Of a stretch of 64,000 nucleotides of DNA, positions 8,281 to 16,155 are shown piece by piece. The notes beneath the pieces are model-generated. The model worked only from the letters and a program-made list of their open reading frames with translations. It was not told the origin of the DNA and ran no database searches. Origin of the DNA: UBA6522 sp965204155 (GTDB lineage: Bacteria > Pseudomonadota > Gammaproteobacteria > Steroidobacterales > Rariloculaceae); assembly GCA_965204155.1 (NCBI GenBank), contig OZ241971.1, positions 2,914,001 to 2,978,000 on the forward strand. The letters run 5' to 3'. The translations under genes and the position numbers were made by a program. Position 1 is the stretch's first letter. The number at the start of each line of letters is the position of its first letter.

Positions 8281-8695
8281 GTTCTTCATCGACACGAACG
8301 TCTTTGTGTATCAGCTTGAGCACATCGACACTCGAAAAGCCGGGATCGCGAACGAATTGATCGAACGAGGAATCGCCACCCGGACAGCGTGCATCAGTTT
8401 TCAGGTTATCCAGGAATGCGTCAACACCGCGATACGTAAGGCCGAGGTACGGCTGACGGAAGATCAAATGCGCAGATATCTGGAGGACGTGCTGGCGCCG
8501 TTGTATCGGGTTCAACCAAGCGTTCGCCTTTATCGGGAATCGCTGGATATCCATTTCCGCTACCGTTTCGGTTTCTACGACAGTCTCATCGTCGCCGCCG
8601 CGATGGAAGCGGGCTGCAAAATGCTCTACACCGAAGACCTCCAGCATGGGCAGCGGATTGGAGGATTAACAATCATCAATCCTTTTGGAACATAA
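8270..8695 (+). CDS. vapC: VapC-type PIN-domain ribonuclease toxin
   Basis: The 141-residue protein begins FFIDTNVFVYQLE, giving the first catalytic Asp of a PIN domain. A conserved Glu follows in the middle (QVIQECVNTAIRK), and FRYRFGFYDSLIVAAAMEAGC supplies the third acidic residue, ending with LYTEDLQHGQ for the fourth. The acidic tetrad that binds Mg is therefore intact and the protein should be an active endoribonuclease. The ATG at 8270 overlaps the end of the antitoxin gene. Downstream is a 264-base stretch without genes that carries a tRNA-like fragment and a nested palindrome, so the pair may belong to a small acquired islet. Confidence 0.85.
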   Translation: MSVEFFIDTNVFVYQLEHIDTRKAGIANELIERGIATRTACISFQVIQECVNTAIRKAEVRLTEDQMRRYLEDVLAPLYRVQPSVRLYRESLDIHFRYRFGFYDSLIVAAAMEAGCKMLYTEDLQHGQRIGGLTIINPFGT

Positions 8696-8825
8696 CCGGG
8701 CGGCCACCGGCGCCGGTATTTCTCAACGATCTGTTGGGTTGATTCAAGGCCGCCGCGGGCAAGACGCCATCACGAGATCCACCAAGTTCCATTGCCTGCT
8801 CTGCAAGTTCGCGAGCTGACTCCAT

Positions 8826-8838
8826 GGGTTCGATTCCC
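8826..8838 (+). other. tRNA T-arm-like fragment
   Basis: GGGTTCGATTCCC has the sequence of a tRNA T arm (TTCGATT loop and three G-C pairs of stem). The outer two stem pairs do not form, and no matching 5' acceptor, D arm or anticodon arm is found upstream. If real, it is a remnant such as an attachment-site fragment left by an integrative element. It may also be chance. Confidence 0.25.
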
Positions 8839-8868
8839 TCCCGCTACGCAAAAGTAGAAAACGCAAAT

Positions 8869-8910
8869 ACCGGATACGCATTTATGCGTATTGGGGATTT
8901 CCTATCCGGT
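8869..8910. repeat. Nested inverted repeat
   Basis: Outer arms ACCGGATA (8869-8876) and TATCCGGT (8903-8910) are perfect complements. Overlapping the left outer arm is an inner perfect palindrome, ATACGCAT (8874-8881) and ATGCGTAT (8884-8891), separated by two bases. The two cannot fold fully at the same time. The element lies between vapC and the end of queF, in the gene-free stretch 8696-8959, where otherwise I see only the T-arm-like fragment. No T-run follows, so it is not an obvious terminator. Confidence 0.55.
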
Positions 8911-8959
8911 TGGTCCAAGCTGGTTTCCCGGCTTGACATCAATGCGTGAAGTTGGCGCG

Positions 8960-9769
8960 TTACTGTCGCAGCAGGCGGATATTTGCGGGAGGGGTTTCGA
9001 AATTGCTGCGAAACGGGTTGATGTCCAGACCGCCCCGGCGCAGGTAGCGCGCGTAAACGCTCAGGGCGGTGGGTTGGCAGTAGCGCTCGATGTCCACGAA
9101 CATGCGTTCGACGCATTGCTCGTGGAATTCGGCGTGGTTGCGGTACGAGACGAGGTAGGCCAGCAAGGCGCTGCGGCGAATCCTTGGTCCCCGGTAGCGG
9201 ATCATCACCGTCGCCCAGTCGGGCTGGCCGGTGACCGGGCAGTTTGTTTTCAGCAGGTTCGAATGAAGCGTCTCGGCGATGTGGGATTGCGATTCTACGC
9301 TGGCGCGCAGCAGCTTGGGATCGAGATCGTAGGTTGGTTGTTCCAGCTCTTCGGTGTCGATGCAGTGCCCGACGGGTTCGCCTTGTGCCGGTGTCCCTTC
9401 CGACCCGGATGCATGCAGCCGGACTTGCGCCTCGGCGCCGCAGACTGCGCCAAGGTCAGCGGCAAGGGTGCTGCGCACGGTTTCCGGCGACTCGTACCGG
9501 CAGCCGTTGAGGGAGTTCAGGTAGAACTTGAGGGACTTTGACTCGACGATGTTCGGCGAGTCCGCGGGCATCCGGAACTCGCCCGTGGCCACTGCCGGCC
9601 TGCCATGCATGTCGAGCCAGCTCAGCTCGTAGGCATTCCAGATGTCCTCGCCGGCGAACGGCAGGGCGCCGGCAATGCCCAGCCGGTTACGGCCTTCAGC
9701 CCGGGGAATCGACTGAAGCAGGTTCGGCGAGTACTCGCCGGGTTGTCCCGCCGGGGCGAGGCTGCTCAT
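8960..9769 (-). CDS. queF: NADPH-dependent 7-cyano-7-deazaguanine reductase
   Basis: A 269-residue protein of the long, two-domain QueF class typical of gammaproteobacteria. It reduces preQ0 to preQ1, the last step before base insertion in queuosine synthesis. The N-terminal half has the substrate-binding Glu region FRMPADSPNIVESKSLKFYLNS. The C-terminal half has LLKTNCPVTGQPDWATV, with the Cys that forms the thioimide link to the nitrile, followed by SYRNHAEFHEQCVERMF containing the catalytic His/Glu region. I chose ATG 9769 (MSSLAPAG), which matches the usual start of long QueF proteins; a GTG at 9790 is possible. No other queuosine gene is nearby. Confidence 0.93.
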   Translation of the reverse strand: MSSLAPAGQPGEYSPNLLQSIPRAEGRNRLGIAGALPFAGEDIWNAYELSWLDMHGRPAVATGEFRMPADSPNIVESKSLKFYLNSLNGCRYESPETVRSTLAADLGAVCGAEAQVRLHASGSEGTPAQGEPVGHCIDTEELEQPTYDLDPKLLRASVESQSHIAETLHSNLLKTNCPVTGQPDWATVMIRYRGPRIRRSALLAYLVSYRNHAEFHEQCVERMFVDIERYCQPTALSVYARYLRRGGLDINPFRSNFETPPANIRLLRQ

Positions 9770-9802
9770 GTGCACAAAGGGTACACCCACACAACCGAGC
9801 TT

Positions 9803-11296
9803 TCACGCCGGATCGCGGGTCAACCGAAGATGAGACGGGCCTGGGCGCCCGGTTCGGCGGACGAACTCGGCGTCCGGCCAGGCAGGCAGCGGCGCGTTTG
9901 TCCGTCGCAGCCAGTCTTCCAGGACATTCAGCAAACGGTCCCGCTGCACCGGCATCGCCCCGGCCAGATCCTCCTGCTCGCCGGGATCTCGGGCCAGATT
10001 GTACAACTCTACGCGATCGGTTTCGTAGAACTTCATCAGCTTCCAGTCGCCGGATCGCACCGCGCTGACCGGACCCGTTCGCCACGGCGAATTCGGGTAA
10101 CCCGGGAAATGCCAGTAGAGCGTTTCACGCTGCAGCGAAGCGTTGGGATCGTCAAACAGGGGCGTCAGGCTCAGCCCGTCCAACGGGTAGTTCCCAGGTG
10201 GCGCGGCTCCGGCCACATCCAGCCATGTCGGGTAGAAATCGATCCCGATGACGGGTTCGTGGCTTTCAGTTCCGGGCTGTATCCCGGCAGGCCAGCGAAC
10301 CGCCAGCGGAACCCGGATGCCCCCCTCGTAGTAGGTGCCCTTGCCGCCCTTAAGGGGGGCGTTATCGGTGATGTCGGTGTCCCCGCGACCCAGGAAATCG
10401 TAGCCGCCGACGCCGCCGTTGTCGGAATAGAACACCACCATGGAGTTTTCGGCGAGACCGAACCCGTCGAGGGCATCGAGAAGCTTGCCCACGTTGGAGT
10501 CCAGCGATTCGATCATCGCTGCATAGGCCGGATTGGTATGGCCGCGTTGCGCGGGTTTGCGCTCGTACTTGCGGACCAGTGCCTCGGGCGCCTGCAAGGG
10601 TACGTGCGGCGTGTAATAGGAAACAAACAGAAAGAAAGGCTCCGCCCGGTGCTCGCCGATAAACCGGATCGCCTTTCGGGTCAGATAGTCGGTGAGGTAT
10701 TCGCCGCTTTCGGCATCGTCGATGTATGCATTGTTGTTCGGCTCGAAATAGCCGCCTTCCCAGCCGTGAGGATTGCCGGCCTGGTAGCCGCCGATATTGA
10801 TATCGAAGCCCTGTTGCCGCGGTCCGAATTCGGGCGGATCGCCGATGTGCCATTTGCCCATGATGGCGGTGACGTAACCGGCCTCACGCAGCGCTTCGGC
10901 TACGGTCAATTTCTCAAGCGGCAGTTCCCTGGCGTTGTCCGCGCCTATCATCGCGAACGTGCGGGCCGGGCCCGCGTGATAGATGGGTTGATGCGGGTAG
11001 TACTGGCCGCTGATCAGCGCCGCCCGGGTGGGGGAACAGTTCGCGCCGTTGGTGTACGCGTGCCGAAATACCATGCCTTCGGCCGCCAGCCGATCGATGT
11101 TGGGTGTCTCGTAGTAGGTTCGGCCCAACGGATCGAAACCGTTGATGTCGGTCAGGCCCAGGTCGTCCGCCAGGATGAATACGATGTTCGGTCGATCGCG
11201 GTCGGAAGAATCCGCTGTGCCCTGGGCGTGGGCGGCTGCTCCCGACAACAGGATCGACAGCACAATGAGCGTTGTCCGGATGCCGGGTTCTCTCAT
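9803..11296 (-). CDS. Exported type I (formylglycine) sulfatase
   Basis: This is a 497-residue member of the alkaline-phosphatase-fold sulfatases. After a signal peptide ending near AAAHAQ, the mature protein opens with RPNIVFILADDLG (metal-binding Asp pair). At about residue 85 comes the active-site motif CSPTRAALISG, whose Cys must be oxidised to formylglycine. GKWHIG, PFFLFVSYYTPHVPLQAP and YSDNGG give the remaining metal and sulfate ligands. The family hydrolyses sulfate esters of sugars or polyphenols; substrate is unknown. The ATG at 11296 follows the upstream octaheme lipoprotein gene by only 13 bases, so they form an operon. The only FGE-like domain in the window (39 kb) lacks the needed Cys residues, so the maturase must be elsewhere. 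Confidence 0.93.
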   Translation of the reverse strand: MREPGIRTTLIVLSILLSGAAAHAQGTADSSDRDRPNIVFILADDLGLTDINGFDPLGRTYYETPNIDRLAAEGMVFRHAYTNGANCSPTRAALISGQYYPHQPIYHAGPARTFAMIGADNARELPLEKLTVAEALREAGYVTAIMGKWHIGDPPEFGPRQQGFDINIGGYQAGNPHGWEGGYFEPNNNAYIDDAESGEYLTDYLTRKAIRFIGEHRAEPFFLFVSYYTPHVPLQAPEALVRKYERKPAQRGHTNPAYAAMIESLDSNVGKLLDALDGFGLAENSMVVFYSDNGGVGGYDFLGRGDTDITDNAPLKGGKGTYYEGGIRVPLAVRWPAGIQPGTESHEPVIGIDFYPTWLDVAGAAPPGNYPLDGLSLTPLFDDPNASLQRETLYWHFPGYPNSPWRTGPVSAVRSGDWKLMKFYETDRVELYNLARDPGEQEDLAGAMPVQRDRLLNVLEDWLRRTNAPLPAWPDAEFVRRTGRPGPSHLRLTRDPA

Positions 11297-11309
11297 GGTC
11301 GGGCAGGCA

Positions 11310-13607
11310 TTAGGGGGTGGCAGCATTCAATTCATCGAGCAGGGCTCGGGCGGAAGGGTCCGCCGGCGCCATTTCCAGCAGGCGTTCGGCATATTGGCGC
11401 GCCTCATCGACTTCGCCGCCGTCCCGGTGCATCGTTGCCAGCGCAACGATGGTGTCGCGGTGCCCCGGGAAACGCGCGTGGACATCGCGCAGCCGTTGCA
11501 GCGCTGCCGCCCGTTCGCCCGTGGAATTCAGGGCGATGCCGATCACGTACTGGTAGTAGGGTTCGTCAGGCGCCAGTTCGGCGGCCCGCTGGAGAGCTTC
11601 CATGGCCGCCTCGAGCTGATCCGAACGTACCAGGGACAAACCCAGGGCGAAATGGCCGCTGGGATCCCCGTCGTTGTTCTCGACGGCTTCGCGCAGCAGC
11701 GCCTCCGCCTCCTGTTCGCGCCCGTAGCGGCGCAGGAGGTCGGCCAGATTGATATAGGCGGCGGTGAACCACGGTGCTCGCTCGATGGTGGTTTCGAACG
11801 CCTCTGTCGCTTCTTCCAGGCGGCCCAGTTGAGCGAGAGTGCTGGCCGAGTTGAAGAGTCCCTCCGCGCGATCGGAGTTGAAGCGTTGTGCGGCCCAGTA
11901 CTCCTCCAGAGCGGAGTCGAGGTCGCTTTGCCGGCGTGGGCTGAGCTGCTCCCGGGACGGCAGCAGGACCCGGGCAGCCGCCAGCCGTAACGCCCGCAAG
12001 GGGTGCGTCAGGAATCGCTGGGCGAAGCCGGCTCGATCGTCCGGACTCAGGTTCTCGATCAGGCCCAGGGCGGTCAACTGCACCAGGGGGTCGTCGTTCT
12101 GGATGACCGCCTCCACCGTTTGCAACGCCCGGTCGTCGAGCTGCGCCGACAACAGGCTCAACGCGGTTGCGCGGACAATGGCGGGCGCTGCCGGGTCGTC
12201 GACGAGGGCGGTCAGGCGGGAACCGCGATCGCCGGACCACTGGCGTGCGGCGTGGAGGGCCTCCGCGTAGTGGGGTGTGCCGGAGCGGCCCTCCGGGAAC
12301 CAAGCGGCGACGGTATCCGCGGCCCACTGCGCGCCTTCGGTCTGGTGGCATCCGTTGCAGGCGTTTGGCGTGCCCAGGGACACCGAGAGGTCCGGCCGCG
12401 GCACCCTGAAGCTGTGGTCGCGCCGCGGGTCCACCACCATGTAGGTTTCCGCGGGCATGTGACAGTCCACGCAGGCTGTACCCGGACCCTCGCCGGGATG
12501 GTGATGGTGCTGCGGACCGAGATAGGCGCTGGCCTGATGGCATTGGGCGCACAGTGCATCGCCTTGCACGCGGAGTTGCGCGCTGTGGGGCTCGTGGCAG
12601 TCGCTGCACGTTACGCTGGCGGCGTGCATCGGGCTCTGCAGGAACGAGCCGTAGACGTAGACCTCATCCTGGATCTGACCGTCCGCGTGATAGAGCCCCT
12701 CGTCCAGTAACGAGGGCTGGAACCCGTCCAGCAACGGATCTCCGGGCTGGAACTCGTCGCTGAACTGGCTGCGGCGCGAGTGGCACTGGGCGCAGGTTTC
12801 AAGTTCCGTCCGATCCGCAAGCGGCGGCACACGCTGGGCGATGACCGCACCCTCGGGAAATTGCCACTGGCCTGTAGCGGCCGCCAGGCCCATGGGGATC
12901 TCCTCGGGCGCCTGAACGTGGCGAGACCCCGGTCCGTGGCAGGACTCGCAGTCCACGTCGATGCTGGAAAACGTCGTTTCGAAGCGATCTTCCTCCGGGG
13001 AATAGTTCTTGTGCAGGTTGGTGGAATGGCACTCCGCACAAGTGCTGTTCCAGTTGTAGAAGTCGCCCGTCCAGTGCAACGGATCCTCGTGGTCCACTGC
13101 CTCGTCCGGATAGAGGTGGAACCACCGCTGTCCGCCTTCATCGGCAGAACGCGAATCCCAGGCAATGTTGAGAACCTGGTAGCGGCCGTCGGGAAACTCG
13201 GCGAGGTATTGCTGGAGCGGCTCGACCCCGAACGCGTGTGTGATCTCGTACTCGGTGAGCACACCGTCCGGGCCGTCCGTCCGCACCCGATAGACGCCGT
13301 CGCGTATGAAGAACTCACTCGTGACACCGTTGTAGGTAAACTGCGCGTCATTGAAATTGCCGCTGATCGAAGCCGGACTCGCAACGGCCATCGCCAGGTC
13401 ATGGTGCGACCCCCGCCAGAGTTCGGCTTCGGCCATGTGACAGGCGGCGCAGAGTTCGCCGCCGACATAGTCGGCTTGGACCGGGATGGCATTTTCGCCT
13501 GCCGAAAGCGCCACACCGCCCGTGCCACCCGGCGGCTCTTCGTTGGCGCAGCCGGCAAGCAGGATCGCCGCCAGCACGGCCACCGATGGGAACGCCTTTC
13601 CAGTCAT
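11310..13607 (-). CDS. Octaheme cytochrome c lipoprotein with TPR domain
   Basis: The 765-residue precursor has a lipobox (ILLAGC, Cys20), so it is predicted to be a membrane-anchored lipoprotein. Eight CxxCH haem-attachment motifs follow: CAACH near residue 53, then CAECH, CESCH, CAQCH, CSDCH, CAQCH, CVDCH and CNGCH by about residue 375. A middle section of short helices (HEAT-like) leads to a C-terminal TPR array (roughly residues 590-760), recognisable from repeats such as AAYINLADLLRRYGREQEAE and GHFALGLSLVRSDQLEAA. Multihaem plus TPR proteins of this kind occur in environmental bacteria, but the electron donor and acceptor are unknown. The ATG at 13607 is the only start giving a clean lipoprotein signal. 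It is co-transcribed with the sulfatase. No cytochrome maturation genes are in the window. Confidence 0.88.
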   Translation of the reverse strand: MTGKAFPSVAVLAAILLAGCANEEPPGGTGGVALSAGENAIPVQADYVGGELCAACHMAEAELWRGSHHDLAMAVASPASISGNFNDAQFTYNGVTSEFFIRDGVYRVRTDGPDGVLTEYEITHAFGVEPLQQYLAEFPDGRYQVLNIAWDSRSADEGGQRWFHLYPDEAVDHEDPLHWTGDFYNWNSTCAECHSTNLHKNYSPEEDRFETTFSSIDVDCESCHGPGSRHVQAPEEIPMGLAAATGQWQFPEGAVIAQRVPPLADRTELETCAQCHSRRSQFSDEFQPGDPLLDGFQPSLLDEGLYHADGQIQDEVYVYGSFLQSPMHAASVTCSDCHEPHSAQLRVQGDALCAQCHQASAYLGPQHHHHPGEGPGTACVDCHMPAETYMVVDPRRDHSFRVPRPDLSVSLGTPNACNGCHQTEGAQWAADTVAAWFPEGRSGTPHYAEALHAARQWSGDRGSRLTALVDDPAAPAIVRATALSLLSAQLDDRALQTVEAVIQNDDPLVQLTALGLIENLSPDDRAGFAQRFLTHPLRALRLAAARVLLPSREQLSPRRQSDLDSALEEYWAAQRFNSDRAEGLFNSASTLAQLGRLEEATEAFETTIERAPWFTAAYINLADLLRRYGREQEAEALLREAVENNDGDPSGHFALGLSLVRSDQLEAAMEALQRAAELAPDEPYYQYVIGIALNSTGERAAALQRLRDVHARFPGHRDTIVALATMHRDGGEVDEARQYAERLLEMAPADPSARALLDELNAATP

Positions 13608-13661
13608 GACCGGTGGGACGCTGGATGCGCGGGTTGACGGCATATCAGCGGCCGGTTCGAG

Positions 13662-13823
13662 TCAGAGCGGCGGACGCTGACGTCGCTTGAAGAAGTCGTA
13701 GACGTAGCCGGCAATGCCGACCCCGGCAATCAAATTTCCGATCTGGGAACCAGATGTCGCGAACTCAATGATGACTCCGACGACGATAAGCACGAGGCTG
13801 ATGACTCTCAGATTGAGGCTCAT
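13662..13823 (-). CDS. Small membrane protein
   Basis: A 53-residue frame from ATG 13823. It contains one long hydrophobic stretch (VISLVLIVVGVIIEFATSG), a second shorter one (IGNLIAGVGIAGYVYDF) and a basic tail, KRRQRPPL. This predicts one or two inner-membrane helices with the C-terminus inside. A longer frame starting at 13937 adds a region with no matching character, and I prefer the short form although no Shine-Dalgarno decides it. It lies 54 bases upstream of the octaheme lipoprotein on the same strand. Function unknown. Confidence 0.5.
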   Translation of the reverse strand: MSLNLRVISLVLIVVGVIIEFATSGSQIGNLIAGVGIAGYVYDFFKRRQRPPL

Positions 13824-13986
13824 GTTCAAGGCTGGACTCCCGGGCCATTCCAGGCGGGCCGAGTTCTCCGCCCTTGTGGTCCTTGTTGCATCAACAACGT
13901 TTCTAACAGAGCCGCGTGGCGAGAGCAACGACAGCATGGCCTTGGGATGGGATGAGCGCGGACCAGTTTAGGGTTGACCGCAGAAT

Positions 13987-14008
13987 AACACAACTATATT
14001 GTTGTGTT
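13987..14008. promoter_or_regulatory. Perfect palindrome, probable XRE autoregulatory operator
   Basis: AACACAAC (13987-13994) and GTTGTGTT (14001-14008) are perfect inverted repeats separated by TATATT. The AT-rich centre could also supply a -10 element. The site lies just upstream of a 25-codon frame and the XRE-family gene, the usual place for autorepression by an XRE protein. Confidence 0.6.
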
Positions 14009-14012
14009 TGTT

Positions 14013-14090
14013 ATGCTTCAATTCGACCCGAATACCGGCTACCTGTTTCCGGGCATCCACGCTGCTGAATGGAGCGATGTCCGAATCTGA
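14013..14090 (+). pseudogene. 25-codon ORF, possible vestige of a partner gene
   Basis: This frame reads MLQFDPNTGYLFPGIHAAEW and a few more residues, then stops at TGA 14088-14090. Its opening (a short strand, GYLFPGIH, then a helix start) looks like the beginning of a longer protein: families of small proteins encoded next to XRE regulators often open with a similar G-Y-L-P-P-G-x-H segment. The stop overlaps an in-frame ATG (14077) of the downstream XRE gene, as in translationally coupled toxin-antitoxin pairs. It may be the truncated 5' end of a lost partner gene or a leader peptide. There is no direct evidence that it is translated. Confidence 0.35.
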
Positions 14091-14100
14091 AGAGCTTGCC

Positions 14101-15147
14101 ATGATTACCAACGAGAGGCAGTACAGGATCACGCGAAAGAAAGCGGCTGATTTTGCCCGCGTGATCGAGGAATTCGACGTGGCGTCAACCGAACGTGCCG
14201 ACGTTCATCCGAGGCTGTTGCGTGCCGAACTGGATGGCTTGCGAAGCCAACTTGCCGACCTGCGCGAAGAACTCAAGGAATACGAGGATTTGAAGTCCGC
14301 CGATCCGTCCGCCATACCCGTGGGCTCGTTCGAGGAGCTTGCAGACGGTCTGATAAAAGCCAGAATCGCGTCGGGCCTGAGTCAACGGGCGTTGGCGAAT
14401 CGTCTGGAAATAAAGGAGCAGCAAGTCCAGCGGTACGAGGCGACGCGCTACGGGTCCGCGAGTTACCAGCGACTGTGCGAGGTTGCGCGCGCGCTGGGAA
14501 TCATGTGGAACCAACATGACTGGAGGCGGGATGAACGGCAACGACATCCCGGCCAAATGATCGTGCCGGGCGACCGCCATCAGGTGCGGCGCGATTCCGG
14601 CAGATGGGTGTTTGTGGACATCGGCTTTTCGCGGGACAAGCGGAGTTGCGGCATCGTGATCGACGATTCGGAACCGCGTGAGGTCCGCTATGGCGACCTC
14701 GTATCCGAGATTGCGCGTGAGATGGAGAAATGCCCGTCTCCACTGAATCTGCTGATCGAAGCGCCGCTATCCATAGCGTTCAACGCAAACGGAAACCCAA
14801 CGGGCCGCAAGATCGAGAAACGGGGTACGCAGCATCGTTATTGGTACGAACCAGCAGGGGCTGCCGTGTTACTGGCGACCATGCACCTTTTGCGTCGCCT
14901 GCATGACGTGCCCTCTTCGAGAGAAGTTCGGCTTTTCGAGGGTTTTGCGTCCTTCAAGCCGAGGGAAGCACGCTCCTCCCATGCGGACGACGTATTGAAT
15001 CTGCGAAGTGTTGCTTGGGGCGAGAAGGGAACAATCGTCGATGAAGACGGGCTGAAGATGAGGGATGATGACATCCTCCAATCGGCGTTCGCCGTGTCGG
15101 GAATGGACTTTGGAATTCCCGCCGTGGTTGTATTCGAGGATTTCTGA
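14101..15147 (+). CDS. XRE-family regulator fused to an unrecognised C-terminal domain
   Basis: Within the 348-residue product from ATG 14101, residues 1-70 are a helical segment (ADFARVIEEFD, RSQLADLREELKEYEDLK). Residues about 78-135 form a helix-turn-helix of the XRE class: IKARIASGLSQRALANRLEI, then KEQQVQRYEATRYGSASYQR. This matches HigA-like antitoxins, which normally end about here. Instead the frame continues about 210 residues with WVFVDIGFSRDKRSCGIVID, NLLIEAPLSI and ARSSHADDVLNL. The D-x-G...C-G-I strand followed by I-E-A-P and a late D pair is reminiscent of an RNase-H-like or DUF429-type fold, but I cannot name it. ATG 14077 is an alternative start. It may be a natural fusion, or two genes joined by a frameshift near 14515-14560, where an ATGATCGTG occurs. 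Confidence 0.6.
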   Translation: MITNERQYRITRKKAADFARVIEEFDVASTERADVHPRLLRAELDGLRSQLADLREELKEYEDLKSADPSAIPVGSFEELADGLIKARIASGLSQRALANRLEIKEQQVQRYEATRYGSASYQRLCEVARALGIMWNQHDWRRDERQRHPGQMIVPGDRHQVRRDSGRWVFVDIGFSRDKRSCGIVIDDSEPREVRYGDLVSEIAREMEKCPSPLNLLIEAPLSIAFNANGNPTGRKIEKRGTQHRYWYEPAGAAVLLATMHLLRRLHDVPSSREVRLFEGFASFKPREARSSHADDVLNLRSVAWGEKGTIVDEDGLKMRDDDILQSAFAVSGMDFGIPAVVVFEDF

Positions 15148-15167
15148 AGTCACTGACTGGAGAGGCC

Positions 15168-16025
15168 GTGCTCAAGGCTCGCGTTCAACTGATTTTCGGC
15201 GCACTGCTGTTTTCGACGGGTGGCGTGGCCATCAAGGCGGCGACGCTGACCGGTTGGCAGGTGTCGTGTTTTCGCAGCCTGGTGGGAGGTCTGGTCATAC
15301 TCCTGCTGATCCCCCGGGCGCGTCAGGGCTGGACGTGGCGATCGCTGGTCGTGGCCGTTCCGTTCGCCACGACCTTTACGCTGTTCACACTGGCCAACAA
15401 GCTGACGACGGCGGCCAATGCGATGTTTCTGCAGGAAACGGCGCCGTTCTACGTGCTGTTGCTGGGACCGCTGCTGCTGGGCGAACGCATCGTGCGGCGT
15501 GACCTGGCCTTCATGGCGGCCCTGGTGGCGGGGCTGGTGTTGATCCTTGCTTCCGGCGGCGAGCCGCTGGACACGGCTTCCAACCCGCATTTGGGAAACC
15601 TGCTCGGCGCGTGTACGGGCATCTCATGGGCACTCACGCTGACGGGCCTGCGCTGGCTCGCGTCCCGTTCGGGTTCCGGCAGGGATCAGCCGGAAACGGC
15701 GGTGGCGGCAGGCTGTTTTCTCGCCGCCGCGGCCGCCGGATTGTTCATTTTCCCACTCGGCAACACCAGCAGTCTTGACTGGCTTGCGATCGCCTACCTG
15801 GGAATATTCCAGATTGGTCTCGCGTACTTCTTCGTCACCCGGAGCATGAGGCGGCTGCCGGTGATCGAAACCTCGCTGCTGCTCCTGGCGGAGCCCGCGT
15901 TCGCGCCGCTGTGGGCGTGGTTGTTCTTGTCAGAGGTCCCCGGCGCGCTGGCCATACTCGGCGGGATCGTGATCGTTCTCGCGATAGGCGTCCATTCGCT
16001 GCGCCGCAGGCCGGTCGCGACGTAG
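15168..16025 (+). CDS. EamA/DMT-family transporter
   Basis: This 285-residue integral membrane protein has ten hydrophobic helices arranged as two EamA halves. The first half opens QLIFGALLFSTGGVAIKAA, and the second begins near GNLLGACTGISWALTLTGLRW. The short loop LQETAPFYVLLLGPLLLGER at the end of the first half and its counterpart LLAEPAFAPLWAWLFLSE in the second are typical of drug/metabolite transporters of this family. They export or import small metabolites such as amino acids or nucleosides; substrate cannot be predicted. It starts at a GTG 20 bases after the XRE-fusion gene, with GGAGAGG upstream, so the two may share a transcript. It is convergent with the DUF6152 gene beyond 16156. 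Confidence 0.85.
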   Translation: MLKARVQLIFGALLFSTGGVAIKAATLTGWQVSCFRSLVGGLVILLLIPRARQGWTWRSLVVAVPFATTFTLFTLANKLTTAANAMFLQETAPFYVLLLGPLLLGERIVRRDLAFMAALVAGLVLILASGGEPLDTASNPHLGNLLGACTGISWALTLTGLRWLASRSGSGRDQPETAVAAGCFLAAAAAGLFIFPLGNTSSLDWLAIAYLGIFQIGLAYFFVTRSMRRLPVIETSLLLLAEPAFAPLWAWLFLSEVPGALAILGGIVIVLAIGVHSLRRRPVAT

Positions 16026-16155
16026 CCCCCTGCATTCGAGGACTGGAAGTTACCCTGCCAGGACCGGAAGGTACGCTGCCCAGACAGGCCCGCCGCGATT
16101 TGACCTTGTCCTTTTGCGGACGGGCCGCCGTCAGCCCGCCGATTTGCCCGGACGG

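Noticed and set aside
8740..8850. Complete tRNA gene at the TTCGATT loop
   Set aside because: Two outer T-stem pairs fail, and no acceptor, D or anticodon arm could be paired upstream. Kept only as a low-confidence fragment.
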